A stretch of 64,000 nt of DNA, from positions 1,130,735-1,194,734 of the forward strand of contig NZ_LMSD01000012.1 of assembly GCF_001428045.1 (NCBI RefSeq), given 5' to 3'. The notes under the pieces are model-generated. The model ran no database searches. It had not been told where the DNA came from and saw only the letters and a program-made list of their open reading frames with translations. The stretch is from Paenibacillus sp. Soil750. Lineage in GTDB: Bacteria; Bacillota; Bacilli; Paenibacillales; NBRC-103111. The position numbers and the translations under genes were made by a program. Below, piece by piece: positions 25,502 to 34,261 of the stretch (position 1 is its first letter; every line of letters begins with the position of its first letter).

Positions 25502-26128
25502 CTAAATGTCATCATCAAACTGCCACTTATCTCCGCCACTGACTGAACCTCCAGACATGTCATCCTGCATATCGCCGCCGAAATCCCCGTATTCGTCCTC
25601 GGCCACATTTTGCAAATCAAACGCGTTGATCGTTATGATCGGATAAGTATGATGCGCGGCGATTTGAGCTGCCTGCAATTTCATAAACTTCGGCGAGCCT
25701 TCTGTCTCTTCATCATAAACAAGCAATATGCCGTCAGAGTTTCGTAGGAGGAACTTGTCCCTCTCTTTGAACTGCCAAGGCCCATCATATTTAGTCTTTG
25801 TTACACTGTTCACGTAATTGGCGCGCTGTATAACGCTAGCGTAGCAACCTTTCTTATCATCACTCCACTTCTCTTCCTGCTCTAGAAAAGGAGTAATTAC
25901 TGCAAGCTTAATTTCTGGATGCGTGCTCTCTCTCAGTTCAAGTGCAGCCTCCGCCGCCCATAGTTCCACGCCCCATTGACCACTGACGACAACCCATTCA
26001 AGCCCATCATCTAACAAGGCGATGAGCCGTTTTTGAATTGCTTTTTTGATGATCGGAATGCCTGGATGCTTCAATGAGAAAATGCCAAGTTCATTCGCTT
26101 TGTACCCAGTAATCAGTACTCGTTTCAT
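25502..26128 (-). CDS. ypsA: YpsA family protein (SLOG fold)
   Basis: 208 residues. N-terminal RVLITGYKANELGIF, then VVSGQWGVELWAAEAA, AVITPFLEQEEKW and SDGILLVYDEETEGSPK match Bacillus YpsA, a SLOG-superfamily nucleotide-binding-like protein reported to influence cell division. The usual protein is about 180 residues; this one has an extra acidic Gly/Asp-rich tail of about 30 residues (residues 178-208). Monocistronic, divergent from mgsA. Confidence 0.88.
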   Translation of the reverse strand: MKRVLITGYKANELGIFSLKHPGIPIIKKAIQKRLIALLDDGLEWVVVSGQWGVELWAAEAALELRESTHPEIKLAVITPFLEQEEKWSDDKKGCYASVIQRANYVNSVTKTKYDGPWQFKERDKFLLRNSDGILLVYDEETEGSPKFMKLQAAQIAAHHTYPIITINAFDLQNVAEDEYGDFGGDMQDDMSGGSVSGGDKWQFDDDI

Positions 26129-26213
26129 ATGAACTCACCTCCTTGTTGATCATCCTAACAGGTTAGCATAGTTAGATCGAATTAGGAAGAAGTGCAGATT
26201 TCAATCATTACTA

Positions 26214-26230
26214 TGTCATATTATATGACA
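26214..26230. promoter_or_regulatory. Palindrome between ypsA and mgsA
   Basis: TGTCATATTATATGACA is a perfect 7-3-7 inverted repeat. It sits between the divergent genes, 60 bp upstream of the likely mgsA -10 and about 85 bp before ypsA. It looks like a dimeric-repressor operator; the regulator is unknown. Confidence 0.5.
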
Positions 26231-26289
26231 CAAATGTTAATTTTCGCACATTAAAGACAATTTATTGACTGTTTTTATCAAAATAATGA

Positions 26290-26318
26290 TTGAAATTTCA
26301 AATAAATTAAGTTATTCT
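26290..26318 (+). promoter_or_regulatory. Likely mgsA promoter
   Basis: TTGAAA (26290-26295), 17-bp spacer, TATTCT (26313-26318): a sigma-A-type pair, 5 of 6 and 4 of 6 to consensus, 58 bp before the mgsA ATG. Confidence 0.5.
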
Positions 26319-26376
26319 GTTCTCAACACACAAATGTACGTTAACTAACCTAACATTAAAGAGGGGCGGAGAGATA

Positions 26377-26811
26377 ATGAATATTGCACTTGTTGCGCAT
26401 GATGTTTACAAAAACTTGCTCGTGGACTTTGTCATAGCTTATAAGCATATTTTCCAAAAGCACCAACTCTATGCTACAGGTACTACAGGAAGAAGAATTA
26501 GTGAAGCAGCCAAACTCGATGTCATTCGCTTGCGCTCAGGCCCATTTGGCGGGGATCAACAGATCGGTGCGATGATTGCGATGGATGATATTGATTTGCT
26601 TATCTTTTTCCGCGATCCCATCTCTGCATTAGGACATGAACCTGATATTACAGCACTCCTTCGCCTTTGTGATGTTCAACAAATCCCCCTTGCTACTAAT
26701 CTAGGCACCGCAGAAATGTTGATAAGAGCCATGGAAAACGGCTTCCTCTCCTGGCGTGAAGAAATACGCAAATATGATTCTCCACGATTGAATGGTACGG
26801 AAAACAAATAA
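26377..26811 (+). CDS. mgsA: Methylglyoxal synthase
   Basis: 144 residues. Phosphate-binding TGTTGRRI, catalytic Asp in [24 protein letters not shown] and NLGTAEMLI match the family. It converts dihydroxyacetone phosphate to methylglyoxal and phosphate, a bypass of glycolysis used when sugar phosphates build up; the nearby rhamnose aldolase makes the same triose phosphate. In Bacillus mgsA belongs to another (dapB/bshA region) neighbourhood; here it is alone. Ribosome site GAGGGGCGGAGAG. Confidence 0.95.
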   Translation: MNIALVAHDVYKNLLVDFVIAYKHIFQKHQLYATGTTGRRISEAAKLDVIRLRSGPFGGDQQIGAMIAMDDIDLLIFFRDPISALGHEPDITALLRLCDVQQIPLATNLGTAEMLIRAMENGFLSWREEIRKYDSPRLNGTENK

Positions 26812-26913
26812 TGCCTGGATCACAATTATTCAATTATGCATGCCATTTGACCAAGCTAGTCCACTATGATTTGCATATCTTATATCATCTCTTCTTGAAA
26901 GGATGATAGAAAT

Positions 26914-27291
26914 ATGGCAAAGATTAAACAAGGATCAGGCGGCCCCGTTCAATTCAGACATCGCATGGAGGGTTTGACATCTCTCACACAAAATCATCGG
27001 CATTCCTTCGGTAATTTAAGTGACATCGTGATTCCGGAGGATGGCAGACACCGTCACACTTTCCAAGGCATTACGACAACTGCTGACGGGCATCGTCATT
27101 CCTATTCTGGCCGTACTGGCCTCAATATCGGTATAGGGGTGAATCATTTCCATCGTTTTCAAATCTCAACAAATATTGCAGATGGACATCGCCACATCAT
27201 TTCTGGAAGAACAACAGGTGTCATTCGTCTAGGCGTCGTCGTTGGACACAAATTGATTATTGAAAGCATCGTCCGTCAAAGCGTAAAATAA
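26914..27291 (+). CDS. ymaF: YmaF family His-rich protein
   Basis: 125 residues built from repeated His-rich turns: NHRHSFG, GRHRHTFQG, GHRHSYSG, NHFHRF and GHRHIISG, spaced about 20-25 residues apart. The pattern and size match the YmaF family of Bacillales, whose function is not known; the HRH repeats suggest metal binding or a beta-helix-like repeat. AAAGGATG lies 8 nt before ATG. Followed by a strong terminator at 27297-27335. Confidence 0.8.
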   Translation: MAKIKQGSGGPVQFRHRMEGLTSLTQNHRHSFGNLSDIVIPEDGRHRHTFQGITTTADGHRHSYSGRTGLNIGIGVNHFHRFQISTNIADGHRHIISGRTTGVIRLGVVVGHKLIIESIVRQSVK

Positions 27292-27296
27292 ATGAC

Positions 27297-27335
27297 AAAA
27301 AAAGACTACTGAACCCCTGTTCAGTAGTCTTTCTA
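27297..27335. terminator. Bidirectional terminator after ymaF
   Basis: AAAGACTACTGAAC and GTTCAGTAGTCTTT form a perfect 14-bp stem with a CCCT loop, with A and T runs on either side; it lies between convergent genes. Confidence 0.9.
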
Positions 27336-27342
27336 TTTATAT

Positions 27343-28359
27343 TCACAGATTTTTAACCAACCATGGATACGCCTGACTCCCATTCACTTCGTGGACACCA
27401 TCATATAGATGTACGCCCAGTCGCTCAGGCACTCCCGCCAACGCATACTCTCGCTGCAGGTAGGAAACGGCTGCTTCCACGCCATCAACAGGAAAAATCG
27501 GATCCTGTCTTCCTGATGCAATGAATAACGGACGCGGAGCAAGCAAACCGATTAATTCAGGAAGTTCCGCGAAGTCGAGAGCGCCAGGCAGATAGTTATC
27601 GATACAATGCCGCACACCCATGATGCTGCGCTTAAATGTATTGGTGAACGCACACAGGACCGAAGCCTGAATGCGTTCATCTAGTACAGCCGTGTAAGCG
27701 GCAAGCAAGCCACCACCCGAAAATCCAAAACAACCGATTCGACTCGCGTCTACCTCCTCGCGTGACACGAGGTAATCTAACACACGGATCGCCTCTTGCA
27801 CACGAACACCAGCAATAGACATCCCATATAGCATAAAATGAGAAGCAAGCGTCTGACAGGAAGAGTTCCCCACTTGTCCATCCTTCTTGTCCAATTCCAA
27901 TCGTCGATCACCGAATCCGAGGATTTCAGGCACAACAACGACGAAACCGCGCCTAACCAACTCTAGCGCATAGTTGCCATGAAGATCCCATTCCCCCGTA
28001 TTCTCAGTCCCATCAGCATTCAAACCAACGATCTGCCTACTCCCATAGCCATGACCATGCAGAGCAAGCACGGCAGCACGTTTATGAGTATCGCCTTTGG
28101 GCAACAGGACATACATGGGAACGCGAAAACCCCAAAACGTTCCGATTTCAATTCGTTCTCGGATATGATCCTCAAGCTGGACACGATCAAGAAGAACAGG
28201 ACGAAGATCGTCCTGTTCTTCTATGGTCACAGCTAAGGAGTCAGCCAAGCGCTTTTTCATATGTGCTTTTGCATGTTCAGCCCATTCCGTACGACTCTGC
28301 TCGCGTTTCAACTCGAAAGCGCGGTAGAGCTGTTCCATACTTACATCAGGACTCCACAT
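27343..28359 (-). CDS. Alpha/beta hydrolase, acetyl-xylan-esterase-like
   Basis: 338 residues. Alpha/beta-hydrolase core with VLALHGHGYGSR (oxyanion region), the nucleophile elbow GCFGFSGGG and a C-terminal GVHEVNG containing the candidate catalytic His; an Asp in SGRQDPIFPV completes the triad. It resembles the dienelactone-hydrolase/acetyl-xylan-esterase group found in polysaccharide loci. It is 22 bp downstream of the Gfo/Idh/MocA gene and probably cotranscribed, so it likely deacylates a sugar. GGAGG lies 9 nt before ATG. Confidence 0.8.
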   Translation of the reverse strand: MWSPDVSMEQLYRAFELKREQSRTEWAEHAKAHMKKRLADSLAVTIEEQDDLRPVLLDRVQLEDHIRERIEIGTFWGFRVPMYVLLPKGDTHKRAAVLALHGHGYGSRQIVGLNADGTENTGEWDLHGNYALELVRRGFVVVVPEILGFGDRRLELDKKDGQVGNSSCQTLASHFMLYGMSIAGVRVQEAIRVLDYLVSREEVDASRIGCFGFSGGGLLAAYTAVLDERIQASVLCAFTNTFKRSIMGVRHCIDNYLPGALDFAELPELIGLLAPRPLFIASGRQDPIFPVDGVEAAVSYLQREYALAGVPERLGVHLYDGVHEVNGSQAYPWLVKNL

Positions 28360-28381
28360 CTAGCTCAACCTCCATCACTGG

Positions 28382-29665
28382 TTAAAATTTCACAAGTTTA
28401 TCTACAGCAACTGGTTGCCCCGTACGCAATGAAATATTGCCAGCAATACCTGTTAGAATGGACATCGCTCCATCCACATGGGATGCCGCGCGGTTGAATC
28501 GATCGTCAGATGGCTTGTCAAAAATATCCTTCAATAGAACTGGATCACCACCACCGTGGCCGCCAACGCCTTCTTCGATTTCAACTTCATAAGGTGCTGC
28601 AAACATCGGGAATACAGTAATCGTTTTCGCTTTCAACGCACCCTCATCTGCTTTGTCGCCACCGGAATTCACGTACGATTTCTCAACAACTTTCATTTCA
28701 ATACGGCCTTTGCTGCCGTTAATGTTCACATTAAAGCCTTCCCACGGCAAGTACGCATTCAAGGAGTACGTTAGAATCGCTTTGTTTTTGTAGCGAACCA
28801 TCACACCCATCGTATCTTCAATGGAGATCCCGTCGCCAAAAACGCTCTGATCACGCTGATAACCATCCTCATGCTCCGCATCCAAATAGAGCCCTTTGAG
28901 ATGTTCATTCTTATCCAATTGAAGTGCAAAAGGATCTTCTTTCGCATAGGCATTCCCTGTTGCACGTTGATAGAACTTTGTTTCTCCGCGTTTCTCTGCG
29001 TTGGCTTTTCCATAGAACATCAGATCTCCCATGGCAAAAACCGTCTCAGGCTGCGTCCCCAACCAGAAGTTAACCAAGTCAAAGTGATGCGTTGACTTAT
29101 GCACAAGCAACCCGCCGCCATTGCGTTTATCGCGGTGCCATCTGCGGAAGTAGTCAGCTCCATGCTCTGTATTGAGCAACCATTCGAAATGAACGGAATG
29201 GACATCACCAATCGTTCCATCCATAATTAACTCACGAATTTTCGTATTGTGCGGTGCATAACGGTAGTTAAACGTAACACGAAGCTGGCGGCCCGTACGT
29301 TTAATCGCATCCAAAATTTCTTGGCATTTCTCTTCATCAACCGTCATCGGTTTTTCTGAAATGACATCACAGCCTAGTTCCATTGCTTTGATAATATACG
29401 TGTGATGGGTACGATCCACGGTTGTTACGATGATCGCATCCGGCTTCTCATTACGGATCATTTCTTCAAATTGATCGGCTTTATACGTAGGAACGGCATG
29501 ATACTCATACTTGTTAGCAAGCAAGTCATTCGTAAAGTTCATGCGCGTTTGGTTAATATCACAAATGGCAACAAGCTCAGATGTATCTCTAAAATCCTTC
29601 ACCATGGAGCCATAGAAGAATTCAGCTCGTCCACCAGTACCTACAATTGCATAACGTGTTTTCAT
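28382..29665 (-). CDS. Gfo/Idh/MocA family oxidoreductase
   Basis: 427 residues. N-terminal NAD-binding Rossmann domain (YAIVGTGGRAEFF), the family motif SEKPMTVDEEKC containing the catalytic-region Lys, and a C-terminal alpha/beta domain with LLVHKSTHHFDLVNFWLG. Members oxidise or reduce sugars, inositols or glycosides. It lies upstream of the esterase in one operon and is divergent from the AraC regulator at 29823, which is the probable controller. Substrate unknown. Confidence 0.87.
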   Translation of the reverse strand: MKTRYAIVGTGGRAEFFYGSMVKDFRDTSELVAICDINQTRMNFTNDLLANKYEYHAVPTYKADQFEEMIRNEKPDAIIVTTVDRTHHTYIIKAMELGCDVISEKPMTVDEEKCQEILDAIKRTGRQLRVTFNYRYAPHNTKIRELIMDGTIGDVHSVHFEWLLNTEHGADYFRRWHRDKRNGGGLLVHKSTHHFDLVNFWLGTQPETVFAMGDLMFYGKANAEKRGETKFYQRATGNAYAKEDPFALQLDKNEHLKGLYLDAEHEDGYQRDQSVFGDGISIEDTMGVMVRYKNKAILTYSLNAYLPWEGFNVNINGSKGRIEMKVVEKSYVNSGGDKADEGALKAKTITVFPMFAAPYEVEIEEGVGGHGGGDPVLLKDIFDKPSDDRFNRAASHVDGAMSILTGIAGNISLRTGQPVAVDKLVKF

Positions 29666-29822
29666 CGGTTAATGCCCCTCTCGATTTAAAAGAATGTCAT
29701 CTCTTATAGCAAGATTAATACAATATTTGTTGTGTTTCTAATCAAATATTACCCCATGCCTTTATTTCCTTGCATATATTGCTGTAAAATAGAGAGACTG
29801 AACCTAACCTAGAGAGGTGTCT

Positions 29823-30647
29823 ATGTTGTTTCATTACGAGATTGAAAGAATTCGCAGAGATCAGCCCTACACAATGCTAGTGAATCATTTCCATGACCAT
29901 TATGAAATTTATTATTTACTCAGCGGTAAACGCAATTATTTCATTCAAGACCGCGTCTATGCGATGCAAGAGGGTGATCTTGTATTTATTAATAAACATA
30001 CACTCCATAAAACGCTAGATGCCAATGATCGTCCGCACGAGCGCATCTTAATCAATTTCGAAGAACGCTGGCTCGCTATGAAAGATGATGAGACTTATTC
30101 AATTGCGCTATCTCCGTTTCGTCCAAAGCATTATATCGTCTCCCTTTCCGGCGCTAATCGCACGCTCGTTGAGAATTTGCTCTTCAGCTTATTGCGAGAA
30201 AATCAGCAAGAGCAGCTCGGTTGGGAGCTGAATAGCAAAGCCTTACTGACACAGCTGCTCATATTCTGCTCGCGACTCATGGAGCAGCCCGGAACGCTAG
30301 ATGAGCATCCCCAGGCTTATAATCCGAAGATTTTCGAGATCGTCAGCTATATCAATGAACACTTCAATGAACGACTAACACTCACGCTAATCTCCGAAAA
30401 GTTCCATATTAGTCCGAGTTACTTCTGCCGCTCATTCAAGGATACGATTGGCTTCTCGTTTGTCGAGTATTTGAACAACCTGCGCATCCGTGAGGCTCAA
30501 CGCTTATTAAGGGAAACGAAACTCAAAGTAATCCACATTGCCGAGCAAGCAGGCTTTGACAGCGTCGCTCACTTTGGACGTGTATTCAAGCAAGTTACGT
30601 CGCAGACCCCATTGGAATGTCGGAAGATGATGCATCTGGGTCTGTGA
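29823..30647 (+). CDS. AraC-family transcriptional regulator (cupin sensor)
   Basis: 274 residues. N-terminal cupin-type sugar sensor (FHDHYEIYYLLSGKR, ...QEGDLVFINKHTLH) and C-terminal double helix-turn-helix (LTLISEKFHISPSYFCRSFK, FDSVAHFGRVFKQVTSQTP). ATG 29823 has GAGAGG 5 nt upstream; a GTG at 29817 overlaps that site. Divergent from the Gfo/Idh/MocA-esterase operon, which it probably activates. Its last 53 bp overlap the 3' end of the convergent AraC gene. Confidence 0.87.
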   Translation: MLFHYEIERIRRDQPYTMLVNHFHDHYEIYYLLSGKRNYFIQDRVYAMQEGDLVFINKHTLHKTLDANDRPHERILINFEERWLAMKDDETYSIALSPFRPKHYIVSLSGANRTLVENLLFSLLRENQQEQLGWELNSKALLTQLLIFCSRLMEQPGTLDEHPQAYNPKIFEIVSYINEHFNERLTLTLISEKFHISPSYFCRSFKDTIGFSFVEYLNNLRIREAQRLLRETKLKVIHIAEQAGFDSVAHFGRVFKQVTSQTPLECRKMMHLGL

Positions 30648-31515
30648 TCAATTTCCGATAATCGGTCGGCGTCATCTGTTTAAGACCTTTGAACGTCTTA
30701 ATAAAGTAACTCGGACTCTCGAAGCCAACCTCACTCGCAACATCTATGATTTTGATTTTCGGATCTTCCAGACACTTCATCGCTCTCTCGACTCTATAGA
30801 AGTTGAGGTATTCGATGGGTGTCTTTTTGACGATTGCCTTGAAGAAACGGCAGAAATGACCTTCACTCATCCCGATCATCGCTGCGAGCTCTGAAATCAG
30901 AATCCGCTGATTATAATGCTCATGCATATATTGAAGCGCAGGCTTAATTCTCTCAATTTTGCTTGCTTGTGTTGCGTTTCGAGGCAGATCAGAGGATAAC
31001 TCACTATGTGGCAGCAACTCAGCAAATATCGCGAGCAGATCCGCTTTTATTTGGAGCTCATAACCCAGCGGCTTTATCTCGAATTGCTTAATAATGTTCA
31101 TGAGCATCAGGCGTACATGCTGTTCCCACGAATCCGTTGAACGGAAGATGCCTGGTAAAATTAATCGCCGTTCAATCCACGGCTGTATGTATTTACTTTG
31201 GATGACATCATAAGCACTGCTGCTGAGTAAGTGTGAATCGAAGACGATAGCATGAAAATAGGCCGGAAGTTCGCTCGCTGGATAACAAGCATGTAACTGA
31301 CCACTCGGAATGAGCAGCCCTTCACCTTGACGTAGCTCAGTCAAAGACGAACCAATATAGAAGCATGCGCTTCCTTCTGTCATATAAATAAATTCAATTT
31401 CCTTATGCCAGTGGTAGTTAAAGAAAACATCATTGACCTTCTCAACTCGGTACACACTTAGCGGGAACATGAGATCGCCGTGCATTCGACCTTCATGCAA
31501 AGCATCCATATTCAT
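30595..31515 (-). CDS. AraC-family transcriptional regulator (cupin sensor)
   Basis: 306 residues. Cupin sensor with NYHWHKEIEFIYMTEGSA, then two helix-turn-helix units (ISELAAMIGMSEGHFCRFFK, GFESPSYFIKTFKGLKQMTP). ATG 31515 has AAAAGGTG 7 nt upstream; the frame is open to 31572 without a site. Divergent from the alpha-xylosidase gene and probably its regulator. About 17 residues after the second HTH fall in the overlap with the other AraC gene. Confidence 0.87.
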   Translation of the reverse strand: MNMDALHEGRMHGDLMFPLSVYRVEKVNDVFFNYHWHKEIEFIYMTEGSACFYIGSSLTELRQGEGLLIPSGQLHACYPASELPAYFHAIVFDSHLLSSSAYDVIQSKYIQPWIERRLILPGIFRSTDSWEQHVRLMLMNIIKQFEIKPLGYELQIKADLLAIFAELLPHSELSSDLPRNATQASKIERIKPALQYMHEHYNQRILISELAAMIGMSEGHFCRFFKAIVKKTPIEYLNFYRVERAMKCLEDPKIKIIDVASEVGFESPSYFIKTFKGLKQMTPTDYRKLITDPDASSSDIPMGSAT

Positions 31516-31579
31516 AACGTCACACCTTTTATCAAAATTGTTATATATCTGCATCAGCATTTTGCAAGACAATCATAAC

Positions 31580-31593
31580 ATAAAGCGGTTACA
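31580..31593. promoter_or_regulatory. Possible cre (CcpA) site before the alpha-xylosidase
   Basis: Minus-strand TGTAACCGCTTTAT agrees with TGNAANCGNWNNCA except at the last two defined bases. It lies 68 bp before the xylosidase start, between divergent genes. Weak by eye. Confidence 0.3.
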
Positions 31594-31660
31594 CTTTTAA
31601 TCAAAGACTCTTAAGAGTATCAGTATAGTTATAGAATTAATACACAAGGAGCTGACTGCG

Positions 31661-33982
31661 TTGAAATTCAGTGATGGTCAATGGATGACCCGTAAGGAAT
31701 ACCAAATTATTAGTCCTGTTGAAGTACATGATGCGTATACAACTGATCGTTCTCTTACCCTTTTCGGTCCGCCTAAACCGATCATTGACCGTTCTGGTGA
31801 ATTAGATACGCCTTTAATTGAAGTCAAACTATCCTCTCCCTTGAAGGATGTTATTCGTGTTCAAATTTATCATTATAAAGGGAAGAAGCAAGTGGGTCCC
31901 TACTTTTCACTCAACACAGATGAGGGCCACACCCTGCAGATTGAGGTAAATAAGCTAGAGGCAAGCTTAACCAGCGGCAACCTAAAGGCCAGCATTCGAA
32001 GAGATCAACCATGGCATCTGGCATTTGATTATCAGGGGCGCAAGCTTACTTCCAGCAGTTTCAAGGGCATCGGATACGTAATCTCTGATAACGGGGCTAC
32101 TTATGTAAGAGATCAGTTAGACTTAGGGGTTGGTGAGAGCGTCTATGGCCTCGGTGAGCGGTTTACTTCTTTTGTCAAAAACGGACAAAGCGTTGATATC
32201 TGGAACCGTGATGGTGGAACGAACTCCGAACAATCGTATAAAAACATTCCTTTCTACCTGACCAATAAAGGATATGGCGTATTCGTTAATCACCCCGAGA
32301 ATGTTTCGTTTGAGGTTGCGTCTGAGAAAGTATCTAAGGTGCAATTCAGTGTAGAAGGTGAATATCTCGACTATTTCCTGATTGGCGGTGCTAATTTAAA
32401 GGAAGTACTTGGAAATTATACGACGTTAACAGGAAAACCTGCGCTGCCGCCAGCTTGGACATTCGGACTCTGGCTGACCACTTCGTTCACAACTAATTAT
32501 GACGAATCCACCGTAACTAGCTTCATTGATGGGATGGCTGAGCGAGAATTACCACTTCACGTCTTCCATTTCGATTGCTTTTGGATGCGTGAGTTCCACT
32601 GGTGCGATTTCGAATGGGATAAGCGTATTTTCCCAGAGCCCGAACAAATGCTGCAGCGCCTCAAAAGTAAAGGTTTGAAAATCTGCCTGTGGATCAACCC
32701 CTATATCGCGCAGCGTTCCCCGATGTTTGAAGAAGGCATGCAAAGCGGTTATTTACTGCAAAGACCAAACGGGGATGTATGGCAATGGGATATGTGGCAG
32801 CCCGGCATGGGCATCGTCGACTTTACGAATCCCGCCGCGTGTGAGTGGTACGCAGCAAAGCTAAGAAAGCTAGTCGATATGGGTGTAGATTCCTTCAAGA
32901 CTGATTTCGGCGAGCGCATTCCAACGGATGTCGTCTATCATGACGGTTCCGATCCAGTCAAAATGCACAATTATTATACCCAACTGTATAACAAAGTGGT
33001 ATTCGATGTGTTAGAAGAGAAGCTTGGGAAAGGCGAAGCTGCCTTGTTCGCTCGTTCCGCAACAGCAGGCGGACAACAATTCCCCGTCCATTGGGGAGGC
33101 GATTGCACCGCGACTTACGAATCGATGGCTGAAAGCCTACGAGGCGGCCTATCACTTGGACTTTCCGGATTCGGATTCTGGAGTCACGATATCGGAGGAT
33201 TTGAAAGTACATCCAGTGCTGATCTATATAAACGTTGGGCCGCTTTCGGACTGCTCTCCAGCCATAGTCGTCTACATGGCAGCCGTTCGTATCGTGTACC
33301 GTGGATGTATGATGACGAAGCGGTTGATGTATTGCGCTTTTTCACGAAGCTCAAAAGCAGATTAATGCCTTACATGTTCCAAACGGCTGTTGACGCTTCC
33401 AGGTTCGGATTACCGCTAATGCGCGCGATGGTGCTGGAATTCGGCGATGATCCGACATGTGATCATTTAGATCGTCAATATATGATAGGGGATTCGCTTC
33501 TAGTCGCGCCAATTTTTGATGAGTCGGGCGTAGTGTCCTACTACCTGCCTGCTGGAACTTGGACACATGTATTAACAGGGGAAAAGGCCGAAGGCAATCG
33601 ATGGTACAAGGAGCGCCATGATTATATGAGCATCCCACTCCTCGTACGATCGAACACGCTGTTAGCGATCGGGACAGTTGATACGAAGCCAGACTACGAT
33701 TACTTGGCGAATAGTGAATTCCACCTATTTGAGTTAGAGGACGGACATGAAGCCGTTTCCCGCGTATATCATCCGACAACGAAAGCTGAGTTTACACTCA
33801 CCGCAAAGCGCGATGGCCATGTCATCCAGATCCTACCTACGGGCAATTCAGCTCCTTGGAGCCTTGTACTTAGAAACACAACATCGGTATCTAAAGTTGA
33901 AAATGGCACCCTTTCACCGCATGAGTATGGCCTGAAAGTCACGGCTATCAACGCTAACTCAGCTATCTTCCTAACGCTCTAA
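31661..33982 (+). CDS. Alpha-xylosidase, GH31 (YicI type)
   Basis: 773 residues with a TTG start preceded by AAGGAG (9 nt); the N-terminus MKFSDGQWMTRKEY is the characteristic start of YicI-type enzymes. GH31 barrel with the nucleophile Asp415 in FKTDFGERIP and the acid/base Asp in WGGDCTATYESM about 65 residues later; LWINPYIAQRSP and FWSHDIGGFE are also family motifs. Releases alpha-xylose from xyloglucan fragments such as isoprimeverose. No signal peptide, so it acts on imported oligosaccharides. Divergent from an AraC regulator. Confidence 0.92.
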   Translation: MKFSDGQWMTRKEYQIISPVEVHDAYTTDRSLTLFGPPKPIIDRSGELDTPLIEVKLSSPLKDVIRVQIYHYKGKKQVGPYFSLNTDEGHTLQIEVNKLEASLTSGNLKASIRRDQPWHLAFDYQGRKLTSSSFKGIGYVISDNGATYVRDQLDLGVGESVYGLGERFTSFVKNGQSVDIWNRDGGTNSEQSYKNIPFYLTNKGYGVFVNHPENVSFEVASEKVSKVQFSVEGEYLDYFLIGGANLKEVLGNYTTLTGKPALPPAWTFGLWLTTSFTTNYDESTVTSFIDGMAERELPLHVFHFDCFWMREFHWCDFEWDKRIFPEPEQMLQRLKSKGLKICLWINPYIAQRSPMFEEGMQSGYLLQRPNGDVWQWDMWQPGMGIVDFTNPAACEWYAAKLRKLVDMGVDSFKTDFGERIPTDVVYHDGSDPVKMHNYYTQLYNKVVFDVLEEKLGKGEAALFARSATAGGQQFPVHWGGDCTATYESMAESLRGGLSLGLSGFGFWSHDIGGFESTSSADLYKRWAAFGLLSSHSRLHGSRSYRVPWMYDDEAVDVLRFFTKLKSRLMPYMFQTAVDASRFGLPLMRAMVLEFGDDPTCDHLDRQYMIGDSLLVAPIFDESGVVSYYLPAGTWTHVLTGEKAEGNRWYKERHDYMSIPLLVRSNTLLAIGTVDTKPDYDYLANSEFHLFELEDGHEAVSRVYHPTTKAEFTLTAKRDGHVIQILPTGNSAPWSLVLRNTTSVSKVENGTLSPHEYGLKVTAINANSAIFLTL

Positions 33983-33996
33983 TAGAACGCAAATAA

Positions 33997-34044
33997 ACTT
34001 CCCTTTCACTTCAATATGAATGTGAGGGGGAAGTTTTGCTTTTC
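33997..34044 (+). terminator. Terminator of the alpha-xylosidase gene
   Basis: AACTTCCC-TTTCACTTCA pairs with TGAATGTGA-GGGGGAAGTT around a short loop and is followed by TTTTGCTTTT. Confidence 0.75.
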
Positions 34045-34066
34045 GCTCCGTTACCCGAAATTTGAA

Positions 34067-34090
34067 TTTAACTGGAAAATATACATCTAT
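34067..34090 (+). repeat. Single copy of the TAACTGGAAAA intergenic repeat
   Basis: TTTAACTGGAAAATATACA followed by an A/T-rich tail, in the 279-bp convergent gap between the xylosidase gene and uxaC. A degenerate inverted piece (TTTACCATTTATTC) follows about 30 bp later. Same family as at 25281-25466 and 58881-59069. Confidence 0.6.
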
Positions 34091-34217
34091 TTCGGAGAAA
34101 TTCACTCGATTTTACAATTTACCATTTATTCACGCTGTAGAGCGAAGATCCGGGCATGAAGCCTCACCTCACTCACTCCACTCCCACCAACAGCCCGCCG
34201 CGGAACCTCCACAAATT

Positions 34218-34255
34218 AAAAAACCTTCGTGCAAGCTCACGCTCACACAAAGGTT
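34218..34255 (-). terminator. Terminator of uxaC
   Basis: On the minus strand AACCTTTGTG and CACGAAGGTT form a stem (one mismatch) followed by TTTTTT. Confidence 0.8.
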
Positions 34256-34261
34256 TGTCAG

